A stretch of DNA of 64,000 bases from Ligustrum vulgare (lineage: Eukaryota; Streptophyta; Magnoliopsida; Lamiales; Oleaceae): positions 8,945,501-9,009,500 of the forward strand of contig OY743189.1 of the NCBI GenBank assembly GCA_963555705.1. The letters run 5' to 3'. Positions 34,700 to 47,859 of this stretch are shown here, one piece after another. A program made the position numbers and the translations under genes. The number at the start of each line of letters is the position of its first letter. The first letter of the stretch is position 1. The notes beneath the pieces are model-generated. The model had not been told where the DNA came from and made no database searches. It saw nothing but the letters and a program-made list of their open reading frames with translations.

Positions 34700-35628
34700 T
34701 TCGACACAACTTCCCATGGGATAAAAAAATCCAAACTAGAAAGAAAAAATGATGAGATACTTTTAAGACTATTGAGATTATTAGGGAAGAAAATCGTAAA
34801 CTTGGTGCACATCTACAAAAGGACAGCGACGAAAGGCAACATATATATGATCTCGAAATGAAAAAATTGGTTATGACAGAACTTCAAGAGAAGAATAAAA
34901 CCGTATTCATGGATTTATCAATTGTGGCAAACTCACATGTGCGTGCGTATTTAGAAAATGAACAGTTAAGAATAGCCCAAAAGAAGAGCTAAGCATCAAA
35001 GTTCCGAATCACAGAGTCTTAATGGTTCATTTTCTCAATTGTTTGACGACATCCGAGGATCCACCACTGGTTTGGTGATGACTATTAGTTGTCTATGTCA
35101 ACATACTATTTCTTATTAATTTTTTTTATATGTTCAAGTTCATGTTTTCCTCACGTTGTTGTCGTATATGTAACTTCGTTTGGCATTTGTCGTAGTTAGC
35201 TTTGAAAATAAAATTTTAGTTTTTTCAATTATCCAAACTATTTTTTGTCGATTTCTTAACAATATTAACAAAAATATTACCATTATTGTGAACAAAAATA
35301 TTTTTTTTAGAAAGAATTAAATTAACAATTATAGAATTACAACATTTGAAATTTGAAATTAAATAATAATTATAATATTTAAAATTATGATTATTACTAT
35401 AACGACAAATTATTGGATTAGTTATGAATTTTTAGTATTTAAATTAAATGTGAAAATGGTAAAATGATAAATAAAAAAGAATTTGGGTTTGTTGAATAGT
35501 GCAACCAATTTGGGGTTGGGCATTCACAACCCCAAATTTGGAGTATAGTTTGAAGTATTGTTGGAGGATATTTTATCCAAAATTTGGAATTTTACCCCAA
35601 ATTTAAGTTCAACTTGGAAATGGCCTTA
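34700..35628 (+). mobile_element. Harbinger-type element remnant, right end at 35625
   Basis: The right end CTTGGAAATGGCC is followed by TTA (35626-35628). The sub-terminal repeats CCCCAAATTTGGAGTATAGT and CAAAATTTGGAATTTTACCC are typical of this group. No left end was found. Confidence 0.5.
34765..34992 (+). pseudogene. NAM-associated-domain fragment of a Harbinger ORF1-like protein
   Basis: An open C-terminal stretch of 75 codons, TIEIIREENRKLG to ENEQLRIAQKKS, ends in TAA at 34990-34992. The pattern (charged helix, LQEKNKTVFMDLSIVANSHV) matches the C-terminal NAM-associated domain seen in PIF/Harbinger-related plant proteins. The N-terminal Myb/SANT-like part is absent. It lies upstream of the right end of a Harbinger-type element at 35625. 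The assignment rests on recall of the family, not on a search. Confidence 0.55.
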
Positions 35629-35629
35629 G

Positions 35630-37430
35630 AGTTTTAGAGTGCCCATTATCAAAATGTTACTGATTTTGGACATGAGAAGACGAATATTTAGTGATTTTAT
35701 TAGCAGTTTTAAAAATAATTCATCCTACTTGAGAGTTTATTATCCATGGCTTCTAAAAAAAATTAAAAAGGATAAATTACTTTTATATTCCTTAATGAAA
35801 TTTTCAATTTATAGTTTCTTGTATTAATTTTTTTACTTATAAGTGATATTTTAGCCTCTTTTTGGACAACTTTTTTCTTTATAAATAAAGAATGTCATAT
35901 TTTCAAGGTAAAAAATATAATTGAAAAGTATTTTAAAGAAATGTATGTGATTAAAAAGTAGTTTGAAAAAATGTATTGTTTATAAACGATTCACACAAAC
36001 AGAGGCTTATTGGTAAATTTTTACATATAACATAATATTTAACTTAAAATTGATTTTGTTTGGTAACAATGTAGCCGTTTATAAACATGTTTATTTATAA
36101 TTTTGAGGTAAAATGTTTGGTTGAAAAGTGGAGAGAGAAAAAATTTATATGATTAAAAAGTGATTTGAGAAATTGTGTAGTTTATAAACTTTATTTGATT
36201 TACCAAACGGATAGAAAGTTAAATAAAAGAAAGTATTTACTTAAGAATATAAGTTAGTATTTTTTTTCTTTTAAATAACTTCATAATTATCATTTCATTC
36301 ATCTTCAACGTAATCATTACAATTTATAAACAAATTTATAAATAACACAATTTTTCAAACTATTTTTTAATCACACATATTTTTCTCTTCACTTTTAACC
36401 ACACATTTTACCTCAAAAATAACAAAATTCTATTTCATAAATGGAAATAATTATTTTGTACTTTTAAATAATTTTTAAGTGAATTTTTATTTTATTAGTA
36501 GTATTTTTATTTTATGGAAAATAATAGATAAAAGTAATTTTTTTATCTTACAAGTAAATACTTATAAGTACTTTTTAAGTTATAATGATCTAATTTGATA
36601 CAAATTAAAATTTAGATTTTAATATAAATTCAAGTCAACAATCAACATTAACCACATATTTCATGAATAGATAACTTTTAACTACACATTTCGTCAACTT
36701 TTATCAAAAAAATTTACTAAAATTTCGATTTAAATCTCAACCAAAAATGGGCTAAATAACTTTAATATATTTTTATTTGAGAGTTTATTTTGAATAACAT
36801 ATGTTGGTTGAAAATAATTATTTTATAAATGTAAAATTTGAAAAGAAGAGAAATTGTTAAAAATTGCATATTTGATAGGTTGAGTGAACAGATCAACCGA
36901 AACAAATGGTTGGTTTGGTTTGGTTTTAAATTTAAAATAGTTTGGTTTGGTTTTAAAAATTTCTAAAACATTTCAAACGATTTGGTTTATGTTTTAATTG
37001 TCAAAATCGCGATTTCAGACTGCTAACACCCAGTTTTAAGAAAATAAAAAATAAAGGTAGACATCAAGTTTCTAAAAAAATGAAGCACACTTCCTTATTC
37101 CCTCCCGTTTTTAATTCCAAACTCAACAAATGTTATCATTCAATAAAATCAAAATTACTAACTTACTCAACTCAAGATTCCAATTACCTTTTCAGCTCGT
37201 ATTTTCTGAAGTATAAGAACCTTTGTAGAGATTTGAGCAATCGATTTTGGATATCACCTCAAATTGGATATGGAATCGATTTCGGATATCGTTCTTTTTG
37301 GAATTGGAATCGGAACGGGGTCCTAATCTATTCCAAATATTGCGAGTACATCCTTGTTGAGAACTCCCCTGAACCTCTACGCCTGCAGCAAAATAGCAAG
37401 ACAAATCAGCACAAGGAAAAGCGTATATTT
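35630..37430. other. AT-rich DNA with decayed MITE pieces
   Basis: Pieces related to the 33085 MITE family occur in both orientations at about 35850-36000, 36090-36220 and 36320-36430 (GATTAAAAAGTGATTTGAGA and its reverse). TTGGTTTGGTTTGG repeats at 36910-36985 suggest a hAT MITE remnant. No gene is seen. Confidence 0.5.
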
Positions 37431-37438
37431 TTTTTATA

Positions 37439-37443
37439 TTTTA

Positions 37444-37498
<55 letters not shown>
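37439..37498. repeat. (ATT)n microsatellite, about 20 repeats
   Basis: Nearly perfect TTA triplets. A short direct repeat, GCGAGTACATCCTTGTTGAG and its near copy, flanks it at 37341 and 37505. Confidence 0.95.
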
Positions 37499-37499
37499 G

Positions 37500-38070
37500 G
37501 AGAAGCGAGTACATCCTTATTGAGAACTAGCAAGACAAATTGACAGTAGGGTATTATTTTGTGGAAAGGGTTGCATCGGGTGGAAAATGGAGGCAAACCT
37601 TAAACATGGCATTTATATTTAGACCAAACAACATTGTTTTGGTCTAAGTATGCATAATACGTGGTTGTTTAGGCCAGGGACTAAAATTAATAGTACCTTA
37701 CAATCTAGCTCTTTTATTTGTGTATGGATACAAGAGTTTTTTGAAAGAGAATGAAGAGATCAATAAATTGGAAGTGTTGTGAAAGAGAAATGAACACATT
37801 TAAGGCTTTGCCTAAGATTAATAAACATCATATCTCAATTCAAATACAAGAATAGAACAAAAGAAAGACAGACAGAGTTCAGTTAATTCTTCATAACTAT
37901 GGTAGCAACAATTTTATGCATACAATTTTCATTTCATTTCTATCCAGTTCAATTCTGAAGTTCACGTTTATACTTAAATAAAATAAATTAATTAATATAC
38001 AATGCTGAATAGTAGATAAAAATTACTTCATATGCCCAACAACATGTGGTTCAGAATTTCACACAATAAG
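37500..38070. other. Stretch without a gene
   Basis: Nothing recognisable beyond AT-rich DNA. Confidence 0.4.
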
Positions 38071-39602
38071 TGATAAGTACGTTTTCTTACTTATTTGATA
38101 TCAAAGTTAGACAATTATGAGTATTTTAGAGTTAAATATTACTTAATTGTTTATATGTTTTAATTGTTTTAGGAAAAACTCGAATTTGGATGCATTTGGA
38201 GGCTAACGGATAAAAAAGATCAAAATCGTGCAAAATTGGCAAAGTGGGGACCAAATTGTAAATATCTATTAGTTGATTCAGATCATAAAATAATGCTTGA
38301 AGATATTACAGAATCAATTGAATGGTATTGGAAGTCAAATTATCAAAGTTGCACTTGAAAATGACTTATGGCGAAAAAGGAACCAAACAAGTTATTTCAA
38401 ACTTTTTAGTCGGACATTGAGACCTATTTTTTGGATAGTAAAAGTACGAATTGAAAAAATTGTATTTCTGAGAGAATTGTAGCCCTTTTTGTTAAATTTT
38501 CAATGCACTTTGAATTACCTCAATTGGATAAGGGAAGATAAATGTATGATGAAAATACTGACAGCTACGAGAGTCGATGCGAACTCTACTTTTCTTGTGT
38601 GATTAGGACTCTAATGGGAACCAAGTTGGACGTGATTTTGACTTAATTTCACCTATACAAGAGACTACATGGGCAGCAAGAGGAGAGGCTAACTTAGGAG
38701 GTAGATTTCACAACATTAATTCACCATAAAAGAGAGAAGACTCAACACAATTCAAGGAGCAATTCAAGGTTTTTTCGAATTTCAAACGAGGTATTCAAGT
38801 CTTGGTGCAAGATCTTCATCTCCCTCTTGGATTTTCATTAAAATCAGGTTATGTCTTCATTTTTTATCATTATTTTTATTCTCTTTTGTTATGTGTAACT
38901 AACTATTGTTGAGGTGAACGATGTAATCTTAGTTTAATTATTCAATTTCAATTCTCATGTGTTTATGCTTTAATTTTATGTATTGATTTTATTATTACTC
39001 TTGATGCATGAATAATTAGCTACTAGTTCATAGATTTTGTGTTATTTTTATAATCCGAAAGGTGAGTTAACAACTAGACCACGAAGTAAAATCTGGTAAT
39101 TTCAACCAAAAGATAGAAATATGAATTTTTCGTTGCATTTGATCATTTAGAATTCCTAGGTAATTTAATGCATTTGGCTAAGGAATAATTCTGACCCTCT
39201 GTAGAGATACATGGGTGACTTAGTTAAATATACTTAATTTGAACTCGAGATGTGAAATTAAACTAGAATATTATTTCGAAATCATTAGTCCCGATATTCC
39301 TTAATTTGTTAAAGAAAATCAACATTCATTTTTATTTTCTTTACAATTAGTTTAATTTTCTATTTTTTTATTTTTTGAATTGTTTATTTCATTTATTTCT
39401 CAATTTACTGCTTTTTTTTTGGAATCTTTTGCAATTTGTTTTCTTAGCATAGTTTTTTTGCGTTAGTTTAGGAATTCTTTTGAATCAAAGTAAATCTATA
39501 ACAAATAACTAGTCCATGTGGGATCGTCAACCTAGACTCAAAAGTCTACTATATTACTTTTTAACGATATTATACACTTGCGATACTCTAAATCACAAAA
39601 CA
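38071..39602 (+). repeat. Athila-type 5' LTR (about 1530 bp)
   Basis: It starts TGATAAGTACG and ends CACAAAACA. It is followed by AG and TTTTTGGCGTTATTACTGG, a degraded form of the Athila primer site (TTTTTGGCGCCGTTGCCGG). Confidence 0.65.
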
Positions 39603-40460
39603 AGTTTTTGGCGTTATTACTGGTGACTTATGGGAGATTGTATCAGAGGGCATCGACTTCAAGAGATAAAATCCAAATGTTAAATAAATGAAGTTATCCT
39701 CAATGACTTACTGGTTGTATTATTTCTCTCACCCAAATTTCATGTGAATGATTTACCCTTTGAAATATTTCGTTCACCAAGCGTAAATGAAGATCAATTA
39801 AGGAAATCATCCCCACGGAGTTTTCAACAAGTAGAACAAGAAGAAAAGAATTATCATGAAGATGTCATTGTCTCTTTATCAATATTTTTGAATCCGGACA
39901 TTAAGCTTAAGGAAACTTAAAAAAAGGAAAAAAGGAAGATGATCATATGGAAATGGCGGAACTGTTAATAGTCGAGCAATCTAAAAAAGATGACATTAAC
40001 TGATGCTGACTTCACCAAGCAATTCTCTGATTTCAATGATCGCTTAATAATTGATTTCGTCATTAACACCGATGAGATCATTGAAGTTTACATGTTGAAG
40101 TTCGAATCAAGTAGTGAAGTTAACGTATATTTTAAGGAAAGAGACAGTGAGAACTATTGGAGAATAAATGAAAATTGACAAAAGTTCAACTGATACAAGA
40201 AATGCAAGTAATCAAAAGCTTTCTTTAAAGTTCCTTGAATGATCACAACCACCAAAAAGTCAAGCTAGAGACTATAAATCAAGAACTAAAGGGCGGTAAC
40301 CTGACTCCTAAGCTTTAAACTTTTGCTTTTGAATTTTAATAGCATATAATTTGCATTAAAATCTGCATTAGAACTTAGGACACATTCCAACATTTTTAGT
40401 GGAGTTTTATTAATTAGAAATTTTATAGTGTCATCGTCATCCCATAACTAGTTGATTTTT
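39603..40460 (+). mobile_element. Collapsed interior of the Athila element
   Basis: After the primer site come some 600 bp with only a 62-codon frame (39990-40178). Next is GGGCGGTAACCTGACTCC (about 40294), similar to the GGGAGGCAACCC sequence near the 3' end of Athila interiors. Gag and pol have been deleted. Confidence 0.45.
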
Positions 40461-40479
40461 ACTCATAAACTTTTTGGGA

Positions 40480-41830
40480 AAGGTAAGTTCCTGGGCTACA
40501 AAAAAAAATCAGTTTGACCACCGCGACCACCCGCGGTGGTCAATTTAGCTTGTTTGTCGCAGGTGCTACTGCAAGTTACAAACTACGGTAGACTCACGAC
40601 TTACTAAACGTGGAGCCCAAGCCCAAGAATCTTTCTTCCCCTCTGATCTCTTCACCCAACCATCTCCCTCGCTGCCAATTCTTGCACAATTCCAGCGACA
40701 CTCCACCACACACAAGTCAATCTTCCTCACAGCCGTGTTCTTCACCTAATTGCCTCATCCTGCCATCTCTTCACCCAACCTGGTAGCCTTCCCAGCCGAT
40801 AACATCATCTCCTCCCTGCACAAAATCCGGTCTTCAAGTGCCGAATGAAAACCACCCTCCACACACACATTCCACTCCATCTCTTGTCCCATCCACTCTC
40901 CTCACTGAAACCAACTCAAGACCTCGCAGCTAGATGTACTAACTTAGTTGTTACAGTGCGTCAATTAGAGTTGTGTCTATAAGAATGATCCAAAAATTGA
41001 CTAGAAATCCACCAATTCGAACCAGATTCAGTGCCAATTATCATTCAACCGTTCACACACGACATCCACTTGAAGCATCACACTTACACGTACAGTTTGA
41101 GCATTATTTTATATTTTTATTGTTTCTCAATTCTTTTACCTGAACGCACATAGTTGAGAATTGTATGTTTTTGTGATGGAGTTTGAGACTAATTGTGTTG
41201 ATTGTGGAGTTCAGTTTAGGGGTAGGTGTGAGGGCAGGCTGATGAACACTTTGGTCTTCACATGGTAGGAATGGTTTACCATTTTTCTTCCTTTTCAAAT
41301 ATCTGTGGACTTAGTGTTGGAGTTTGTTGTAGTAGTCGTATATGACATGAGTTAGGAATCAAAGAAGGTGAAAAAGATGTAGAAGTCCTAGAAGGTGAAA
41401 TAATATTATTGTGATGGCTATTCTATCGTTATATCCAGTTATTTGAAATGTAAAGCACTTTGGGATAGAGGAGATAATCTATAATCTGGCCCTATAAACA
41501 CTGCATTTGAAAAGAATGTGCATGTGTATTGTTTACTCATTGAATTATCAATTCTTGTTTTTTCATTTTTCTCTATCTCGTAGATGTTGTACTTTGATAC
41601 GTTTGAGGTCATCTCAGTAGTATCGTGATTTCCCTATTTTGACACGTTTCCTACAGTCTCACTTTTACATCGATTTCTATAATAGGGAAACTATGGAGTA
41701 TGAGTACGCCCAGTTCCTTTTGTGCCGGTACTTTGTCAACTCCTAGGGTACTCCTTGTGCCAAAATTTTAAATTTATACATTATTAACTTATTATTGTTG
41801 TATGACGTATGGAGGTTTGGGGTCACCACA
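40480..41830 (+). repeat. Probable chromovirus-type LTR followed by a primer site
   Basis: The right end is GGGTCACCACA at 41830. After four bases comes TGGTATCAGAGC (41835-41846), the Met-tRNA primer site of many Ty3/gypsy chromoviruses. A TATAAACAC box lies near 41490. The left border is not defined. Confidence 0.5.
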
Positions 41831-41834
41831 ACCT

Positions 41835-41846
41835 TGGTATCAGAGC
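41835..41846 (+). other. Primer-binding site (initiator-Met tRNA)
   Basis: TGGTATCAGAGC, a perfect match to the common plant retrotransposon primer site. No gag follows; 41847-42860 is AT-rich without a gene. Confidence 0.7.
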
Positions 41847-42864
41847 ATTTGTTTTAAAAGTGGTTATGTAGATTCCACATACATATAAAGCTTGTTAATT
41901 GACTTCCACATATGTGAGGTACATCGTAGTTTGATATACATTTGTGTTATGTGTTGAAATTTTAGAATTTGTTTGATATAGCAGGCAATAGTATGAATAG
42001 TTAGAATAAAATTTAAGCATAAGGATATATAAAGCAAACATATCATCAATACATATCATAAAGGCTAATGCATTTCAAAACAAACATAAGCCCCAAAAGG
42101 CAATGTAGCTTACCCTAAAAGGTAAAGAAAAGTTAAACATTAACATAACATAATTGGGGAATACATAAGGGGGAGGGGAAAAACCTACTCTTTACCATCA
42201 TCATGAGTCGAGATTTTATAAAAGATCTCGAAGTCATTACATTTCATAAAACATAAACTTCCTAACCATTTGTAAAATCACAACTATCAGTAAACAAAAA
42301 CTCAAGAAACTCGGCATGCTAATATTTGACACGAATGTGGGTAAACTCATAACGGTATAGAGTGGGGTATTCAAGCGAATAACTCCATATCCTTGTTTAG
42401 ACAATATACATACATTTGAAGCCATCTTCTGATAGCCGCCATCCAATCGAGGACGCCTCAAATATTTGATGTTCCAGCATCTACAAGTTGAAAAATATGG
42501 AAAAGATGAATACAAAGTATTTAGCAAGTAATATTATTTTTTCAAGAATATGACTTTTAATGGGGTCCATATTACAATCAATTACTACCCCAAGCACGTT
42601 TATAACAAGTGGGGATGTATAACCCTAAATTGAAGTGTGGTATTCCACAAGTTCTTTTAATAAGTAGGGAGTCGAAACCCCTGAAATCTATTATCATGCG
42701 TAACCACATCATAATCCAGTTACTGAACTCCATGACAAAATATCAAGACAAGCGTCATAGGAAAATTAACAAGCGAGGTAGAGTATGAAAGTAATATCAT
42801 GCAGAAATATTTGACTTTTATGCAATAATAAGGATATAACTTAATAATAACACGAAGTAGCATT
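41847..42864. other. Stretch without a gene
   Basis: The stretch 42540-42860 (GGGGATGTATAACCC, AGTAGGGAGTCGAAACCCC) resembles minus-strand LTR sequence of gypsy elements. No ORF is supported. Confidence 0.35.
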
Positions 42865-43640
42865 TAATAGCACATAAATAAGAACAAGTGTTACTTACAA
42901 TTACCAAGACTTGAAAATGACAAAAAAGAATAAACAACTAGAATACTACTTTGAACAAAACACTGTTTAATGTATCAATACGCGATGAAAATGTATTGAT
43001 ACATGTCCTTGCAGGCTGCAGGTATCAATAAATGTGATTCTACACCTGTAATCGGATTCTGGTCATGGCTAGTTTTTAAAGTTTCTTTATACAAATGATG
43101 TAGAATCTCTACAAACAAGGAATAGAACTTATGAGGTCGTGCTATTACATTAACACACCCCGATTCAGAATTAAAATCGAAAATTGAAAAAACTACCTTC
43201 CTTAAAGCTTAAAGTTAGAAAACTGAGTAGAATTTGGGAAGAGTTTTTCCTAATAATAGCACATAAATAAGAACAAGTGTTACTTACAATTACCAAGACT
43301 TGAAAATGACAAAAAGAATAAAAAACTAGAATACTACTTTGAACAAAACACTGTTTAATGTATCAATAAGTGATGAAAATATATTGATAGATGTCCTTGC
43401 AGGCTGCACGTATCAATACATGTGATCCTACACCTGTAATCGGATTCTAGTCATGGCTAGTTTTAAAGTTTCTTTATACAAATGATGTAGAATCTCTACA
43501 AATAAGGAATAGAACTTATGAGGTCGTGCTATTACATTAACATACCTTGATTTAGAATTAAAATCAAATTGACAAAACTACCTTCCTTAAGGCTTAGAAA
43601 ACTGAGAGAATTTAGGAAGAGTTTTTCCTGATTTCTTTTG
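42865..43640. repeat. 389-bp tandem duplication
   Basis: Copy 1 is 42865-43253 and copy 2 is 43254 to about 43640. They are the same over almost the whole length with scattered changes. Both include TGTATCAATA-type motifs; in copy 1, ATGTATCAATAC (42970-42981) and GTATTGATACAT (42993-43004) form a perfect 12-bp inverted repeat. Confidence 0.85.
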
Positions 43641-44281
43641 AGAGTTTGGTGCATTTTATTCAATTCAGAATTGTGACTATTTAGAGAGAATAATTACAAG
43701 GATCTTATCATTACATACCAATAAAATATGATTTCTAGGCCAACGTCATCCTAAACTAGCTTGGAGAAGTCACTTGGCGAAACAAGAGGTGGCACTGCAT
43801 GTAGGCATTCATTCCATTTGTAACAAGTGTCAAGCTATGGTTGGTCACTATGGTGGCCAATAAGAGGCCACGAATTTGTCAAAAGGTGCTTAAACCATAA
43901 GTAACCACTAGTATGTATCAATACATGTTCTTGATGTATCGATACCATGGCTTCAATTTTTCAAAAATTGATTTTCTAGAAATGAGGGTGAAAATGTGGA
44001 CTGTTACGTTGACGATAAAATATAAATAAAGAAATTGCTCCCTCTCCAAAATAAAGCTTAAAATACTATATCAAATAAAATGGTTTAATACGAAATAAGG
44101 ACAAAACTTCTTAGGTTAATAGTAGAAGACTCGAGCCCATACGAAGAGGAATCATTTTATTTAATTGTCTTAACAACTCCCCCATCATGTGCAAGCTATA
44201 CTCATTTTTCCATCAAAAGCATGATACATGGAAAATTTCATAAGTGAAAGAGGTGAGAACTGAACAGAGTACCTATCTATG
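43641..44281. other. Stretch without a gene
   Basis: No gene was found. ATGTATCAATACATG occurs again at about 43914. Confidence 0.4.
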
Positions 44282-45925
44282 TGTTAAGTGCATGTTATAC
44301 ACTTTTTACGCCCTTAAATTAGAAATTTTTGGAATATCTTGAGCAAATATCTACTAATTTATACATATTTTGTATTTAAATAGGTTAACATTCATGTTCG
44401 GGGAAAAAATAACTAAAAGAGTGCAAACTATGCTGAAATTGGAATATTGAGGGCCAAATCTGGCACTTTTCAGAATTTTGGGACCAGCTGCAAAATTAAT
44501 TGAATGACCAGATTGTAAGATTTTAGAAGTTGAAGGATCTCAAGTGCAATTTGGGAAGGACCTATTTGAAAGAAATATGAAAATGTGGGGACTAAATTGA
44601 TCTACATTGAAAGATGAAGGACTCAGTTGCAATTAAAATCAATTGAATGACCAAGACGCGATTGTGGTTCTAGCCAAAAAAAGGGACCAGAACGCTTTGC
44701 TGCCTCGTCGCGCCATCGCGCAGCCTTAGTTTTGAAAAAAAAAATCTATGGGCCGAACAGGTCGACCCGATTTAGCCCATACGCATATTCTCGCATATCC
44801 TAGCCATTTTTTTGGTTTTTTGAGTTGTTTTTGAGTATTTTTTGATTTATATAAATACCTAAACCTGAGATTCAACTAAGGTTAGGTTTTGCTCTTGCCT
44901 CTTTTTATTTTTCTTGCATTTTTATTGTATTTTGCTCTCTAATTGTTACTCTTCAATGCATTAAATCCTTAAGTTATTGTGTTTTTTTTTTTTTTTTACT
45001 TATTTTCTTTTATTTCAAGCTTATTATCGTTTTGAAGTTTGTTGTTTTTTCAACTTTTCACCTAAAAATCTCATAGCATTTATGGTTTATTTAATGCGTT
45101 ATGTTGAGTTGTTGGATATGTTAATAGATGATGGAGAAATTTAATTTAAAGTGAAGAAATTTTGGAGCATTTATTTCCAAAACTTAACTACAAAGGGAAT
45201 TTCTTTATTATCTCGTTTTTAACCTTTTATTTAGCTTATTGCTGAAATGAATATGTTATTTGTTAAATTTTTTTGTTATTTTATTATGGATTAATTTTAT
45301 GTTGTTAGAATGTTTGACTAGTTTAATTTCATTTAATAGTCTTAAGTTGTTTATGGATTATGGGTTATTTATATGTTTATATGATTAGGAATGTTATTTT
45401 ATATTTATATAATTTCCAAATGTTGTTAATATTTTGTATTGTTATTGCAAGTTACTACACATTTTAGGTTAAACTTAGAATTTTCCATGTAATCTGGTTA
45501 ATTGATTAACTAATACTAATTGATTTTTAAAATAAGAAATTAGTGTAGTTAAGAAAACTAAATTTACATTGTCTCATGTTATTTAACTCTTTTCAATCAC
45601 CTAGTTTATGTTGTCATTATTTTACTTAGGATAATTGGTTTTTATTCTAGTTTTTACATTGTTGCTTAGTTGATTTGGTTAATTAATTTTTATATTGTTA
45701 TTTATTAGTTTTAGTTAACTAGTTTTTACATTGCTAGATTTTTACTCATGTTATCTAGTTAATAATTCACACCAAACCAAACTTTTATGTTAATTGACTT
45801 TTCATTTAAAATGAAATCAATAAGTTTTGTTACAAATCAATCAATCTTCATGGGTACGACAACCTCTCTTTACCTTACTACTTGTACATGAATCGTGCAC
45901 TTGCGGTATACGATTTTAGCAAACA
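44282..45925 (+). repeat. Athila-type 5' LTR (1644 bp)
   Basis: It starts TGTTAAGTGCATG and ends TTTTAGCAAACA. AG and TTTTTGGCACCGTTGTCTGG, an Athila-type primer site, follow. A reverse-oriented relative lies at 51122-52700. Confidence 0.75.
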
Positions 45926-45927
45926 AG

Positions 45928-45947
45928 TTTTTGGCACCGTTGTCTGG
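45928..45947 (+). other. Athila-type primer-binding site
   Basis: TTTTTGGCACCGTTGTCTGG resembles the TGGCGCCGTTGCCGGGGA site used by Athila elements. Confidence 0.65.
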
Positions 45948-46049
45948 AATTGATTTTATTTGTACTAAATGCATTGATTTTTGTTAATTGAATTGCCTTC
46001 TCATTTTCATCTCTTTCTTCTTTTTTTAACTTTTATTTTAGGTACTCTT

Positions 46050-47690
46050 GCCTTATATATGCAACAACATCCAGCTTGGAAAATTCTTCCATTTGATCCC
46101 GAACCTGAATGAACTTATAGGAGGAGGATTAGGGAAAGAAGAGAACACGTGGAATAATAAAGAATACAAGGCAATATGGGGGATAACAACCAAGATGGTG
46201 CAAATCCCATCATAGATGAAGATGATAGACCAATGGGGGCAATTCATGGTCCCTCTCATCACTCAAAATCGATGAAGCATCACATATGATAAATCTCTTC
46301 AAGGGGCATCTACAATTCTATGGAATGACCAAGGAGAATCCATTTACTCACATATCGCGATTTTTGGAGATGTGTAGTAATTTTGATTGTCCGGGAATTA
46401 GCAAGGAGGTTATCAACATGAGGTTGTTTCCACACACTCTTAGAAATGGAGCTCGTGAATAGTTAGATGGTAGCCCCGTTGGAAGTATTACAACATGGAA
46501 TGACTTAGCCCAAAAGTTCATAGCGAAATACTTTCCTCCTAAGAAAGTGGCCAAATTGAAGAATGATATCTCCACATTCCGACAATTTGACACTGAGTGC
46601 TTCTATGAGGCATGGGAAAGATTCAAAGAAATGTTAAGAAAATGTCCCAATCATGGCTTCACCAAGCAAATGCAAGTTGAATATTTCTATCTTGGGATGA
46701 ACCAATCTAGTCAAGTGACGGTTGATTCTAATGGAGCTATTACTACAAAATCATCCAAAGAAGCAATTGAACTTTTCGAAAGGATGGCAAGTCATAATTC
46801 TTCTTGGCCAACCGATTGAATAGTTCCAAAGAAAGTCGCATGAATTCATGAAATTGATGCATATGCGGCTTTGTCGGTAAAGATGGATCTCTTGTTCAAG
46901 AAATATGAAGATTTTCCTACTCAACATATGGTCAAGGAAATTTATCCTCCTACACCACCATGTGATATGTGTGGAGAGGCACACAAAGTTGAGGAATGCC
47001 CCAATGTTCGAAATGGCTTCCACATCAAATGATCAAGTGAATTATGCTCAAGATTTCAATCAACCACAAGACAATCCTTACTCCAACACATACAATCTGT
47101 GTTGGAGGAATCATCCGAATTTTTCATGGTCCAACAATTAAAATCAAGTAAATCCTCCCGGTTTGTTCAACTTCTCAGTTTTGTTCAACCTCTACCACCT
47201 CAAGAGAAGAAACCTTCTATAGAGGAGATTTTCATGCAATATATGAACAAAGCCAACACTATCCTCCAAAATCAAGCGGCTTCCATCAAAGATTTTGAAA
47301 CTCAAGTTGGGAAAATAGCAAAGTTGATTACGGAGAGATAACAAGGAGCCTTACCAAACAACAATGAGACTAACACAAGGGAAAATGTTCAAGCTATCAC
47401 CACAAGGAGTGGAGTTCAACTATCGAAAATTACGGTCTAGCAACCTATGGCACGATCTGAGGTGAGTGAAAAAGGTAAAGAGCATGTTGAAAAATCAAAT
47501 GAAAATGGTTAAGTACCTATGGAAAGTAAAAGTGGGGAGACTTAAACAAAGGCTCCTACTTCGGTCAAAGCTTATGTATCTCCCATTCCTTTTCCCCCCA
47601 AAGACTCCAAAAGCACAAGGTGGATGCTCAATTTGGCATGTTTTAGAAAGTTTTCAAGAAACTTTATATCAATATTCCTTTTGCCAATGC
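46050..47690 (+). pseudogene. Athila gag, plus-strand copy
   Basis: The order of blocks matches Athila gag: MQQHPAWKILPFDPEPE near 46060, WNDLAQKFIAKYFPP near 46500, then FYEAWERFKEMLRKCPNHGF (46600-46660), AYAALSVKMDLLFKKYEDF and a CCHC knuckle CDMCGEAHKVEEC (about 46960-46998). A C-terminal EKKPSIEEIFMQYMNKANTI follows. Stops and frameshifts break it throughout. About 3.3 kb of LTR plus gag recur in inverted orientation at 52700-49356. Confidence 0.82.
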
Positions 47691-47859
47691 ATTAGTACAA
47701 ATGCCTAGCTATGCTAAGTTTATGAAAGACATTCTTTCAAACAAGAGGAGGCTAAAAGACCATGAAACTGTGATGCTAACGGAAGGATGTAGAGTCATCT
47801 TACAAAACAAATTGCCTCCAAAAATCAAAGATCCAGGGAGTTTTCTATTCTTTGCACTA

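Noticed and set aside
37080..37523. 147-codon ORF ending in poly-isoleucine
   Set aside because: The C-terminal third is the (ATT)n microsatellite and the rest has no known domain.
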